From Microvelia longipes (Eukaryota; Arthropoda; Insecta; Hemiptera; Veliidae): a stretch of 64,000 nucleotides of DNA. The position numbers and the translations under genes are program-made. Of this stretch, positions 38,201 to 50,069 are shown piece after piece. Numbering within the stretch: position 1 is the first letter of the stretch; every line of letters begins with the position of its first letter. The DNA is taken from positions 21,211,353 to 21,275,352 of the forward strand of contig JACMZG010001870.1 of the NCBI GenBank assembly GCA_018340805.1, given 5' to 3'. The notes beneath the pieces are model-generated. The model was not told the DNA's origin and did no database searches. It saw only the letters and a program-made list of their open reading frames with translations.

Positions 38201-39315
38201 AGTTTGATTTATAGACTTACACGGTACTTTAAAACTTTAAAAATTGTTAGGTACATTATTTAATCTCAATTATTAAAGGAAATTATTCATTAAAGCATAA
38301 CTTTTTTTAGTAATAATTTTGTAAAAGAACATAAGGCTGTTCGGTTGGATAAGATAGTGGATATTTCTTTGATTTAAAAGAAATATTGATGTTTACTCGG
38401 TAGTTATCATTAGATGTAATTAAATACATTTATATTATTACCATTATGCAATATGTGGTTACTGTATGCGTTAGACGTCTATACATTTCATTTTTTATAA
38501 ATATCTGATGTTTTGAATTTGGCTTTAATGTGCAGATAAAGTTACACAATAGCTTGTTTGTAATTTGTATTATTAGTAACTTAATACTCATTATACCACC
38601 TTTTATATATGAGGCAATAATAGGAAATAACACTTTAATTTGTTTAAACTTTTCATTTACCTTGTAATTTTACTTGCCATATGTGGAATTTTTGTTTAAC
38701 TTTCTTAAAACTTGCCTTTCAATGCTTCAAATGCAATATAGAATTAAGGAAGTAAATGCCTTGCACCCTCACTACACAAAGATCTCTTAGTAATAAGATT
38801 TTGTAACTTGAGTCGTAAGCACCTATTCAAAGAAAATTTTTATATTAAACCGTGAAAATGTCTGGAGGAAGTTCTATTCTTTTGAATTCTTCTTTTAAGG
38901 GGAAAATAATTCGATTGTGTTTTGTGCAATTGCACATTTTTGTAAAGAATGAATTTGAAATCAACCATGGGGTCTTAGCTGAATAATGCTGAAACGTAGA
39001 AAAGGATTTCTTGTTAAAAATTGCTTATGAGATAAAATTTAGCTGAGAAGTCTCAAAGTAGGATATACAATAGTTTATACTACTACTACTAATGTTTTAT
39101 TTACTAACTTTCCACTGCTTGTTTGCCTTTAAAAAATTGCAAACGTTTCTCTAAGTATATGGTATCTAAGTAAATAATAATAAAGATAATTTTGATACAT
39201 AATAAAAAAGATAATTCCTGTGGGAACAACCTCAGGTGGTAATGGCATCTGTTATGTTTAAAAGTCTATCTAAAGTTAGCGATAATTAATTTAAAAAGTA
39301 ATCTTGTATTAACAA
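35241..39315. other. AT-rich stretch without gene
   Basis: No supported gene; short frames at 37274-37477 and 38430-38633 lack domains. A second hammerhead-like motif (plus strand) lies at 35999-36027. Somewhat GC-richer text at 36060-36250 and 37080-37260 could not be assigned. Confidence 0.55.
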
Positions 39316-39318
39316 AAA

Positions 39319-39402
39319 GCGTAACGTGGGATACGAACCCCAGACCTTTATGGTATCAAAGAGTCAGTGTAAAAAAATACAATACAACTCGACCACGGAC
39401 GC
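39319..39402 (-). mobile_element. tRNA-like SINE head
   Basis: On the minus strand it begins GCGTCCGTGGTCGAGTTG (A-box-like), has CTGGGGTTCGTATCCCACG (B box) and ends in ACGC, which can pair with the leading GCGT. The length of 84 nt would suit a class II tRNA, but the acceptor has mismatches, the T stem has only about three pairs, and a T-rich run replaces the anticodon arm. Confidence 0.55.
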
Positions 39403-39409
39403 GAATAAT

Positions 39410-40915
39410 AAGATAGCTGCAAAAGACAACAATTAAATTATAATATCATAGAAAATATCGAATAACTATAAGATTATCATTCAGTGTCACTGTACTAAAT
39501 AAGTAATTATATTTTTATGTATAGTTAATAATAATTATAAGGTTATAACGATGTAATTACATCTCTATTTATTCCATATTGGAAACTTGTGAGGCCAGTG
39601 ATTTTGCATTCATACAATTATTTAAACTTACCTTCAAATCTTTTAACATAACTGAATGAAAATACCTTACCATAACTGATTTAAAGAATAAATGAAACTT
39701 TAAAGTTATTAACAGCCTTATTTAATGCTTATTATGATAATGACTTTATTTTAATATTTAAAATGTAAAGATCCTTTAAATATATTCCTTGCTTGGGTTG
39801 TATTGTGATATTGTAAAGGGTTACATGTCCTTGATGTAGTAAATAGAATTAGGAAGGACCTCCAGCGATCTTGAACTAGTTCTGTTAGACAATCATTACC
39901 CTAGCCACCTTATCAAACTTGTTCCCTCTAATACATGTCTAACAATGTACGATTGTTAACAACACTCCGGATCACCGCATGCGGTTGTGAAACAGGAACA
40001 CTCTTCCATAAACCAATAGGAAGACTTAACTCTAAGATTGTTAAATCCATGTGCTAAGCTAAAATATTAATTATTCAATACACTTCCTTCTATACTAATT
40101 TTAATTTTGGGCGTTCTGGAGCATAAAACGGATTTTTTTATCTAAGAAATAAAATACAAATTGCATTTCTCAAATTGAACCTTCATTATGTTACTCAAAA
40201 GGTTGAAAATGTCATGAAACTTGCAAAATTAGATTATTAACTGCATTTATAATTGGTGCATTTATAAATTTTGCTAAGAATTATAGAAGTTAAATATAAA
40301 CAATTTTTATAGTTATTAGTTTATCCCTGTATTTTAAGTGGAAAAGCAATTGTCTTTACTTGTTTAACAAGGAAATTCGATAATCAGTAAAATAGTAGTA
40401 TTGTCAATTATTATGTATAATAAATATGTTTTATATCATAAAATGATTACAACAATAAAAGTATTAAAATACATTCCACAATTGTTTATTTATGCTTCTG
40501 TTTTTATTTTCGTAATTACAGCCTAATAACTTAGTTTATAAAACCTGATCTTTTTCTACGTCTCCAATAAGCAATACTGCTTGAACCTGGAGAGATAGTT
40601 TTAATTAATTAATATTTCTATTGTTTTAAACTATAATTCTTCATTATAAATTATCTCTCTATTACTTAATAAATTTATTATTTTACTGGTTATTCATTTT
40701 TATGTTTTCAATTATTATAATTTTGGTTATGGTTAAAATAATCATTTCTCTGAGTTTATATTATTATCTATTATTTATTAATTGTTATACCGAATTACTA
40801 CATTTAAAAAAATATTATTTCATCTAGAATAAATACAAAACGTTTGGAAGTATAAATAATGTATTTCACTTCTTAATTTAAAAATCTTATTATGAACCTT
40901 CTCTTAGGCTTATAT
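39410..40915. other. AT-rich stretch without gene
   Basis: No gene, tandem repeat or RNA feature recognised. Confidence 0.65.
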
Positions 40916-40921
40916 ATTTTG

Positions 40922-41312
40922 AACTACCGAGTTTTGTAAAACAATAATAGGTAACACAATATAATTGTACGAGAGAAACATCTACGAAATGTAACAAGCC
41001 AAATGCAATCCTACATCTCGGAACTGTTCCATCATTTGACATAATGGCATGTCCCACTCTGTTTCGTTACGTTTAACTCACCAGGGTGCCGACAGAGCCT
41101 GAACTCACTCTGACCTTAAAATTCCGAAGAACATAATGTGAAGTATTTACCAGATACGAGCGGTGCACTCTTACCGTCACCATGCTTGGCAAGCAAAACA
41201 TTTAAAAGCATACCATTTGATACTACCGAGTTTTGCAAAACACAAATAAGTGACGCAATATAATTGTGCGAGAGACACCTAAGAAATTTAACAAGCCAAA
41301 TGCAATGCTATA
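40922..41312 (+). repeat. Pair of direct repeats of about 92 bp around a GC-richer core
   Basis: Left copy 40922-41014 and right copy 41221-41311 share ACTACCGAGTTTTG, AAAACA, CACAATATAATTGT or CGCAATATAATTGT, CGAGAGA and AACAAGCCAAATGCAAT. The core of about 206 bp includes CACCAGGGTGCCGACAGAGC. It could be a tiny terminal-repeat element or one duplicated unit of 299 bp. Confidence 0.75.
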
Positions 41313-41469
41313 TTTGCTACAATTTTTTTTTCATCAGTAGTGCAGAAAATAAAAATATTATTTTTATTTTCGTTTTTTAAGGCTGAAAGTAAGAAGAATT
41401 CGAATTCTTCTATAACATTGTAAAGACGCATTTTGGAACATGTCAACAGGACATTTAATGTCAATATTA

Positions 41470-42354
41470 CGGATCAATCGAAGATATAAAAATATTAAAT
41501 TACACTATTATAACAAAGACAAATACAATAAAGTGCAAAAATCCCTGTAAAAAATAATTATGATGAAACCTAGATTTCGGATTTCTAGGGTGAACACAAA
41601 TAGTCCAAGAGCCGAACCTGAATAAATGTGACTCATTTTTTACTACTTTAAACCAAATTTCTCTTAAAATATACCTTAAATTATGAAGGAATCAGCCTAT
41701 CTAGAGTGGAGCCCTTCATATGATTGTGGATGTTCAAAATTTTATAAAATCGCACAAATTTCAGTTTTCTTAAAATAAATGGTTCTCTGTGGGTCGTGTA
41801 CAAAACATGAGTGAAAGATGGTTAATTTATGCAAAATCAGCGCATTTCTTTGAGTTTTTGAGCATTTTTTTGGCCATTTAACAAATGTAACTTTAATAAC
41901 TCTTTTTTTCATAACTTTATTGGCAGTCATCCGATTTTGACGAAAAAAACACTCATTTAATAGAAAGCTTTATCAGCTTTAAAAAATGTTCAATTCATGT
42001 TTTGCACACGACCTATTGGGAACAACTTATTGCAAGAAATCTAGAATTTATGATATTTTCTAATATTTAGAGCGAGCGCATTCATATGAAGGGTTCCACT
42101 GTGGATAGGCAGACTATGCTTTTCCTTCATAATTTGTGGTATATTTTTAGAAAAAAAAATAGCTTGAAGTAGTACAAAATGAGTCACATTTTTCAGGCCT
42201 GGAAAATGTGACTAAATACTCTCAATCGTAGATAAAAATATTAAGTTACACTATTATAACAAAGACAAATACAATAAAGTTCGAAAATGCCTGTAAAAGA
42301 TAATTATGATGTAACCTAGATTCCGGATTTCTAGGGTGAACACAAATAGTCTTT
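41470..42354. mobile_element. Inverted-repeat element flanked by direct repeats of about 137 bp
   Basis: Direct repeats 41470-41607 and 42219-42354 share AATTACACTATTATAACAAA or AGTTACACTATTATAACAAA and GGATTTCTAGGGTGAACACA, roughly 93% alike by eye. Between them, 41618-41725 and 42085-42213 are inverted copies (AATGTGACTCATTTT, TTATGAAGGAA, CCCTTCATATGA). The loop of about 350 bp contains CGACCTATTGGGAACAAC and no convincing ORF. The direct repeats are related to family L at 2930. This may be a TRIM-like element or a nested insertion. Confidence 0.7.
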
Positions 42355-42654
42355 CGACCTTAAAAAACGAAAATATTTAGAGTATTGACTAAATACTCTT
42401 GGACTCTAAATACTTTTCCTTACCTATAGTAGTAGGTGAGGAAAAGTTAAAAGCAAATAATTAATTACGTAATGGTTACTTTTCAAACGGCATTACCTCA
42501 ATGTAATGGTAAATCTTTAAAATATAACTTAGTTAACAAACTTTTTAATAAATTACTTTTCCAACTTTAAATCAAGTAGATTTTAAATCCATTTGAATCT
42601 TGTATTTGATTTCATGACTTAATGCCCTTCTGTATTTGAGTAAAATTTAAACTT

Positions 42655-42745
42655 TAATGCGAGGGGAACGAACCCTTATCTATTAAAACTCAAACATACG
42701 CAAGTGTAAAAACCACTTTTCTCAGATCAAAATTATTCCGAGTGG
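42655..42745 (-). mobile_element. tRNA-like fragment
   Basis: The minus strand has AAGGGTTCGTTCCCCTC, a B box with a four-pair T stem, preceded by an AT-rich arm. The A box is not clear. Probably a SINE relic. Confidence 0.35.
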
Positions 42746-42749
42746 AAAA

Positions 42750-45500
42750 ACGCATCGAGGAAGAAAATGTCTAAAAATTTAACGGCTTAAGACGTTTCAA
42801 ACTCCATTAGTGGTTTTAAACATTCAAAAAGAGAAGATTAGTGGCGTGAAGTATAGTAAAGAAGTGAAAATTTGTTAAAATACTTCAAATGTTGGCAACA
42901 TTTTTTAAATCTTTCGACTTGTAACAGAACTCTTCACTCACTTTTTTTTTTGAAATTTCGGCAGGAAAACCAAAAAAGGGAAAAATCCCTTCCACAAAAG
43001 CTATGTGCGGTTTCACGCCCTGACGCCCTTTAACTCACTTTAATATTTTAACAAATAAAATACTACAACACACAAACCTTTTCTTTCCTTAATATATTCC
43101 AAAAGTTTTTTATCTCTTTAAGTTTTTCATACAAATAATTACACATTTACATATAAATGTCTTAAAAAGTTTCTTTAATTTAATAAATTATTTATAAAAA
43201 CCCAGACATAATCAAGCTAATTCTTCTTGGTGAATTAAACTTAGGTTTTTAGGTAAAAATTCCCCTTCAAGTTTTCTCTCGTTATAATTTTTATTCTCTA
43301 AATTACTTTTACTTTACCGCGTATCACAATTACTCTTGTAATTAATTTAAACTGGTGGTTGTAATAATTTTAAATTAATTTAAATTATCTCTAATTTGTC
43401 TGTTGAAGAGCTAAAAGAGATCTATTTAAAACAGTGTTACTCCTTTTTAATAAATGGATATAAATTAGGTTTTCCAAATAATTTGACCCTCTTCCCCATA
43501 TTTTGCTTTCTACTAATTACGAATTTAATTTTAAAAGTTTTATTAAATACATTTGTTATTTAACTTCAATTTTTATTTGTTATTATTCTAATTACTTCGT
43601 GTGTATTTAAATATTTAATTAATTTCTTAATTACTTTTTGTTACAGGTACGAAATAATGTAACAATTTGGAGAGTTTTTTACCTTCAATCGTTGAGGTAT
43701 TTATTGATATGTTTGTATTTCTAGGGTCAGCAGGAAAAAGCATATAAGTCATTTTTCAGAATTTCTCAGACCTTACTTAACCAAATGTAAAAATACTTAA
43801 GTCAAAGCTATCGTTAAATATGAAAAATGAGTAAAAATTTTTTTATCAAATTTTTATCAATTTGATAAAATTATAATTATGACTTATGTACTTTTTCCCA
43901 CCGACCCTAGATTTATTTTTTCGTCTTGGTCATTGCATAGCCTCGATTTTTTTCTATGGTATTGGAGGCAATCTTCACAAATATTAGTTTCTGATTTTAA
44001 ATTTATTTTCTAAAGCAAAATGATAACTATCGAAGAACGCTATTTCATCATTGCTTCTCTTGGCATAAAGCATTTTTATGCTCATAGCTGCTTCATTTTT
44101 TGTGAAAAAATTATAATAAAAAATTGACTTTAGTAAACGCCTCCTATGTTTGTATAGAATATTTTAAAGTAAATACGTTCAGCTTGAAAAATTATTAACT
44201 TAGGAAGAAATTCTACGACAATATACAAAATAGTACATTTTTCTTTCGCTTTCTACTTAAAGTATAAAATAGACATAATTTTTCGCTTCACTCTATATTT
44301 CAATAGGACAAGAATAAAAAAAACATGTTTAGTTATTTAGCAAGATATTACTAAAAAACTAAATCCGTTATTAGTCCGTGGTTATCCAAAACATAAAAAA
44401 TTTTTGAAAGATCGTAAAAAATAAATGAGTGAAGTTGTAAATGTTGTTATTTAATCATTAGTTGTTTTATTAGTGTTTGAGTTAATGATTTACATAGGTA
44501 AGAGTATATGTTTTATTAAAATACATTTTTTTGACGTAGACGTATACCGAAAACTTTTTATTAGTTCATATGTGTGGATAGATACAGACTTTTATGAAAC
44601 ATTTAATAATTTCATTTCACCGAGGATGAAAAAAACTTCTTATTTTTCTTTCACTCTGATGTTGTGGGAAATCATGTTTTCCCCTTGATTCTAGTTTTCT
44701 CATTCCTAAGGGATCCTCCCAGTACTATGGTGGGTATGGGTTGGATAGGAAAGTAGAAGAAGAAAAATACTATATTTTTAATGTGACTTCACATGAAGCA
44801 AATTGGATTGCATTTTTCCCACCTTTTACCCTTATTTTCAACACATAACCATCTTCTAAATCCACATAATTATAGTAGAAGATAACATTATAGAAATTTT
44901 TATAACCAGCTTAAAAAGGCTTTATTTTTATCTAGAATACAATTTTATTTCAATTTTCTATCACACTTCTTTTCTATTCTCTATTTAGAATTAATAACAG
45001 TTAACTCTTTGTAAGTTATGTAAATTCATTTTTAATTAATTTTAAAGATTTAATGTTATTTCGATGTTAAACCTATTAATAAACTAGCTATTAGATAGCT
45101 TAAATAGTATTTAGCATTTAATGATATACTTTTGTTGGTAAAATTTGCTCAAAAGAAAGAATGCTCAAAAGACTTAAACCTTTAATTGCAGTACTAAAGA
45201 ATTGTTCCTTATTGGCCAGTAAACAATAGCCATCCGATTTTAACCTAATTAGGAATTAATATAAGTAACCACATTACAACGTAGAAATAAAGTTTTTCTC
45301 TATAAGAAAAACTATTTGGTAATCTATTTTACCAAAGTCAATACTAATCTGAATTGTATCTGCCTAAATGTCCCTATTTGTAGAATTTGCAGGTTTTTAC
45401 ATACTGCCCCGTAACAGCATTTTACATCCTTAAAAACAAGAAAGTATAATTGTAATCCTTCTGCTCATGAAAACCTATGATTCAAGTCGTCGGGTTCATT
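42750..45500. other. AT-rich stretch without gene
   Basis: No supported gene; the 71-codon frame at 44473-44688 is AT-driven. A short AAGGGAAAAATCCCTT palindrome lies near 42975. Confidence 0.6.
43628..43654 (+). promoter_or_regulatory. Juxtaposed 3'/5' splice sites (candidate ratchet point)
   Basis: TTACTTTTTGTTACAG is followed directly by GTACGA, junction 43646|43647. The pyrimidine tract is good and the donor is near consensus. Spacing from the site at 24812 is about 18.8 kb. Confidence 0.3.
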
Positions 45501-45523
45501 TATAATATATAATATATATATAT

Positions 45524-45612
<89 letters not shown>

Positions 45613-45628
45613 ATATAATATATAATAA
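45501..45628. repeat. (TA)n microsatellite
   Basis: About 128 bp of TA with several TTATA and ATAATA interruptions. Confidence 0.96.
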
Positions 45629-47425
45629 TTTGCGTGTGTGTGATATTTTTATTTTAACGTATTGTAAAAAAAATACATTTTATTTATTTAATAATTTTTA
45701 TATTATAGATTGTAAAATGGTAAATATTTTCATATTTCTTAACTTTTCTCTTATAAACTGTTTTTAAAATTATTATTTTATCCTGTTGTTCTCTCTACTC
45801 CAGAGACAATAAAGAGAGAGGGTTTTCATATGAAAAAGAACTGTGAATAAAGAAAGAAAATGAAATAAGTCCCTCGACTTAGCCTAGGAAAAAAAAGACT
45901 TTTTATAATATGAAAAGCAGTAAATTGCAGCCTTTGGAGTGAGGAGGGGGGTCTTAACTCTAGGGAACCCTCGGGCCACCGTACAAAAACTTAAACATTC
46001 TTTAAACCTTTACATATAAGAACAGTTTTTTTACCCTTTGTAGAACCTTTTGAGATTCCCTTAAGGACAGAAAACGTTAGTAAAAGAAAAGGCTTGTTTT
46101 CTCTAAACAGGTTTACTTTATAGTCAAAAGCAGATCAAATATATCTTAGTAACAATGGTTTATATTATAGTTAAATGCTGTTACTTTATTATTAGTCAAA
46201 CTTATTTGTACATCAAATAACTTGACGTACACTTTAAAAAAAAAGTACATGACACGAATACTATATTATTTATTTCTTAAACAAACGCAAGAATTAGGTA
46301 CTAGTAGTAGTAGTAGTAGTAAAAATAAAGTAGTAAGAATAAGGTACTAATTTTAGTATCGTATGTAATAGATAAATACCTAGACTGATAAAATAATAAC
46401 TGTGTAAAGTCTTACTAAAATTGATGATATTTTTATTAAACTTATTTCATTCTATGACATTGTTGAATTAATTTGTGACATTGTTACATTATTAAATTTA
46501 TTTTATCTATTAAGTTTAAAAGATGTGACATTGTTTTATTTTTTATAAAAAATGTCTATGCTGCGTAGTTATTTTAATATCATAGTCCAAAGTTTTATCT
46601 AATTTGTTTCTGAATAAAAATCTAATTATGTTTTAAGAATTTATCTTTAATGTTTTTAAATTTTAAAACAATAATATAAAAAGATGTCTCTTCCCATGTA
46701 ATAAAGCCTGACTCCAAACTTAGTACTCTAGAGCAACAGCGAAAAAAATACTAGTTTGAATTTCTAATTCGATACAACAGACAAAAAAAACAAAAGACTT
46801 TAAATAAAAACCAGCTCATCTCTTGTTATTCATAAAACTTTTTCTTTATAATATTTTTTTTCTGACAAATCCCTCTTGTTTTTTATTTGACTTAAAAAAA
46901 GAGACAATGACTCCGTGAATAACATTATTAAATAGATACGGTTTTGAAAGAAGTGTTAAAAATTAAAAAAAAACCTCAAGAAGTAATTAGTGAGCCTTTT
47001 GTCTAAACTATGGAATAAATTTTGTAAATGAGACTTTATTAGTCTAATTTATAATAAAATAGACATTTATTGTTACTTACAATTACGTCAATAAAAAAAC
47101 ATTTATTAATGACTTATGAAGATATTGAAATGGCATCTAACTTTTTAGCTGAGAAATACTATGCATTATGATTAAGGCATATCTGAAGACTACTTTGTGT
47201 TGCCTGTATTGCTGAAAATTTGAAATTAATTACATATATCTAGATCAACAGTTTTTTTTAAAGAACCACGATATCTTCAGGAAGAAATAGTGGTCTTCAA
47301 AACTTTTTATTTGCCCTCATTTACTCCGTTGGTATAAACAAGAAATATTGTGTTAGGGAAAAAAATCGAAACCATTGCCTCACCTGAAATATTCGTGTCT
47401 GGTGTTTTATGGTTACCTAAGTTGT
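45629..47425. other. AT-rich stretch without gene
   Basis: No supported gene. An (AGT)n tract lies at 46301-46320. Confidence 0.65.
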
Positions 47426-47429
47426 TTTT

Positions 47430-48400
47430 ACAAATTTGTCTGTCTGTATGTGTATGTGCCTGTTATTATCATAGCTCCCAGTGCAGTTATGCTTGAGAGT
47501 TGAAACTACAGTCTATTGCTTAGTTTAAAAATCCCCAAGGTCATAAGTATTTTGGGGATTGACCAATCAGAGAAGCCACTGCCAACCTCTCACTTAAAAG
47601 AAAAAAAATCCCTACCACAATAACCGCTGTAGGGAAAAAACCTTCTTCCCTGCAATCGTTCACTTTGTTTGTGGTTCTTCTTTTGATTACATCGTTTTGA
47701 AAACTACTTTCAAATTAATCTTAAAAATGATATTTTAAAATAAAACTGCACAAAAGAAATGTAAAAAAAAACATCGCCAAGAAAATAACCTGATTTGTTT
47801 ACATAGTTTTTGCCCGCTCCCTTCTTGCAGGGATCTTTTTTCTTAAGAATCAGTGGTGTCTAAACTGACCTGTCAAGATTTTTAAACTAAACGATAGACT
47901 GTAGGTACAACAATCAATCTTTATGTTTAGTTGTGCTATACGGAAACTAAATCTTTATATGGCGTCTTTAATCATAATAATGACTCAGGGAAAATTCCGT
48001 AGATTCATTAAACGGAAAATTTCTTCGATAGTTTTGAGATGTGGCACACCTGAAGGCATTTATAAAAACAACATAGTTTTATCTCATTGTCAGTATTAGT
48101 TTAATTTTTATCTATTGACTTGTATATATTTTTTAAAGAATTGTAATACTCGAAAAATAATCCAATTCAGTTGAAATTTAGTACAAGAATAGCCCTTTAT
48201 GTAAAAAATAATTATACCAAGATTTGTTTTAATACGGCAATTATACCTATAGTTTTTGTTTGGTCGTAAAAGTTAAGCTCGTAGAGCGAGAATGGGTGAA
48301 CGCTGGCAATAAAACAGATCTATTTTCTATCGACGACGAGAGAAGCGAGTCCGAAGACGTGTTACAGTATAAATTTGGAGTATGAATGTTAGGAGTTTTT
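47430..48400 (+). repeat. Dispersed repeat family S, copy C, interrupted by a MITE
   Basis: The left part has TACAAATTTGTCTGTCTGTA and GAGTTGAAACTA. After the inserted MITE (47509-47901) it continues with AATCCAATTCAGTTGAAATT, TTTTAATACGGCAATTATAC, a damaged 5S-like part (GTTAAGCTCGTAGAGCGAG and AATGGGTGAACG, 48270-48303) and GAGAGAAGCGAGTCCGAAG, ending near ACAGTATAAATTTGGAG. Confidence 0.8.
47509..47901. mobile_element. 393-bp TA-flanked MITE inserted in repeat S copy C
   Basis: The left end CAGTCTATTGCTTAGTTTAA then AAATC and the right end (reversed) CAGTCTATCGTTTAGTTTAA then AAATC match at 23 of 25 bases. TA lies on both sides (47507-47508, 47902-47903). Weaker inverted similarity continues inward (TTGACCAATCAGA against TTGACAGGTCAGT). 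There is no ORF. The TA duplication suits a Tc1/mariner-derived MITE. Confidence 0.85.
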
Positions 48401-49530
48401 GCAGTATAAATTTCCTTGCTTCTTAGTCTGACTTCTCTTTATCCTTATGAAATTAATAAAAAAATATTCTTTATCTACTCCTTTTGTTGTAAGTTCTATA
48501 TGCAGTCTCGTTAACTCTTGTTGTAAATGCCTTTCAACATTTCCCTGGCACTCTAGATGGCATTGTAGTTATAAGAGCTTATTGATGGAAATACGAAGTT
48601 GGTGTTGCTATTATTGTAAATTATTCCATGGCGCTCTCTAAAGTTATAATATTTACAATGTTTAAATAAGGAGCGGGGTTGGTGCAATACTATTATGTCT
48701 AACCGAACTCGCAAATCCATTTACTCCCGGAGGATACTTTTTGGAGGAAACTTAAGCTTTAAAACTTTTTTCCGTCCGTGAGATCAATTTAAACAATTAA
48801 CCAAACTTCTTTTATCTATGAACTTTTATATCTAAGGAAATAAGTTGTATAGCATTACTGCTTTAATACAGCTTTATCAGGTTTAGGTATTTACGGTACT
48901 TGAATATTATACAAGATTTTCAGATTATAGAAGTGTTAAAAAGGATATAAAGATAACCAAAAAATAAGGCATTTTTATCGACTATTCCTTAGCTTTCCCA
49001 TGGGTTAAGACCAAAAGGACTTTACTCTCAATTCTAAAAGGTTTCACACAAATATGGCCCCTATGGGATACCGAGTGAAAACACCTTTGGGATCTACAAG
49101 GAGGGTGTTACATAGTTGAACAAAATTGGACACGTGTGAAAGATCACCCATCCCACGTGGACTCCAGGTGGTAACTCTCCCTATTCTCAACACCATGTTA
49201 GTTGTCTCCTTACCTTATATAAAAACATCATATATTTTACTCTTCCTTTTTTACAAGTAACATCTTGAACAATTCTACTTTGCTACTCTCGGGGACCATA
49301 AAAATAATCCAAGGTTTAAAAAAATAGACGTAGGAATGTTCCTATGTAGTATGGATGTTTAAAAAAATACATGCATAAGGTGGAAATAACCCTGGTTTTT
49401 CTTAAACAACTGTATATCATGATATTATTAGTATAACTGTTAACTGATCAACACAGGTTGATACATTGTTTGGAAAGGTTATGATTTTAACATCGCGTAG
49501 TAATTTTAAAATTGATTTTACATTTCGTGA
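48401..49530. other. Stretch without gene
   Basis: The Cys-rich 64-codon frame at 48447-48641 lies next to repeat S and has no domain pattern I recognise. GC is a little higher at 48990-49200. No gene is supported. Confidence 0.5.
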
Positions 49531-49534
49531 ATAA

Positions 49535-50069
49535 CAACTTGGGACTTATGGGTCAAAAGCAACATAGGTATTATTGGTATGAAGAGGCAGATAAACTTGC
49601 CAAAGTAGCAGCTCAGGACCAATCCTTGCCTTTATCATACAATAAGATTCCGCTTAGTAGAGTCGAGTGGACTGAAAGCCATATCATCCTGGCAACTTGA
49701 ATGGGAAAGATCTACTACTGGGCGTCTCACAAGAGAGTATTTTCTTATCATGTTTGAAAGACTTAAGCAAGGACCATAGAATGAGAGCTATAATTTTACT
49801 ATGGCTATAACAGGACATGGAAAATGCGTAGCTACTTGACGAGGTTTAGTCTATTACCAATTGGAGAATGTAGTTGCGACAATACAAGCCAACAGACGTC
49901 TGGCCAAATGCTGCTTATTTGTCCTTCGCTTGATAACAAAAAGTACCCGCTCATAATACTATGGACTAGTGAAGGATTTTCTTGGACTGTCTACAATTTA
50001 AAGACTTTCGGCTCAAGTTTATTAAATTTATTAAAAAAATTGATTCTTAACAAATTAAATAATTTTTAA
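49535..50069 (+). pseudogene. Non-LTR retrotransposon remnant: RNase H end and C-terminal domain
   Basis: WVKSNIGIIG is readable at about 49548-49577, then after a shift EEADKLAKVAAQDQ, the closing part of an RNase H domain (family pattern GNEEADKLAK). Next come the C-terminal segments: SWQLEWERSTTGRLTREYF in another frame (near 49690-49745), then TGHGKMRSYLTRF and ECSCDNTSQQTSGQMLLICP, a CxC...C zinc-knuckle-like end in which the usual His is Gln. The remnant needs at least two frame changes and is 5'-truncated (no reverse transcriptase remains). RNase H places it with R1/I/Jockey-type elements, a lineage distinct from the 8-13 kb element. Confidence 0.75.

Noticed and set aside
39319..39402. 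A functional class II tRNA gene
   Set aside because: Acceptor and T stems are incomplete and a T-run replaces the anticodon arm; tRNA-derived SINE is more likely.
41742..41930. 62-codon minus-strand frame rich in Lys
   Set aside because: Lies in the loop of the inverted-repeat composite and has no domain or supporting context.
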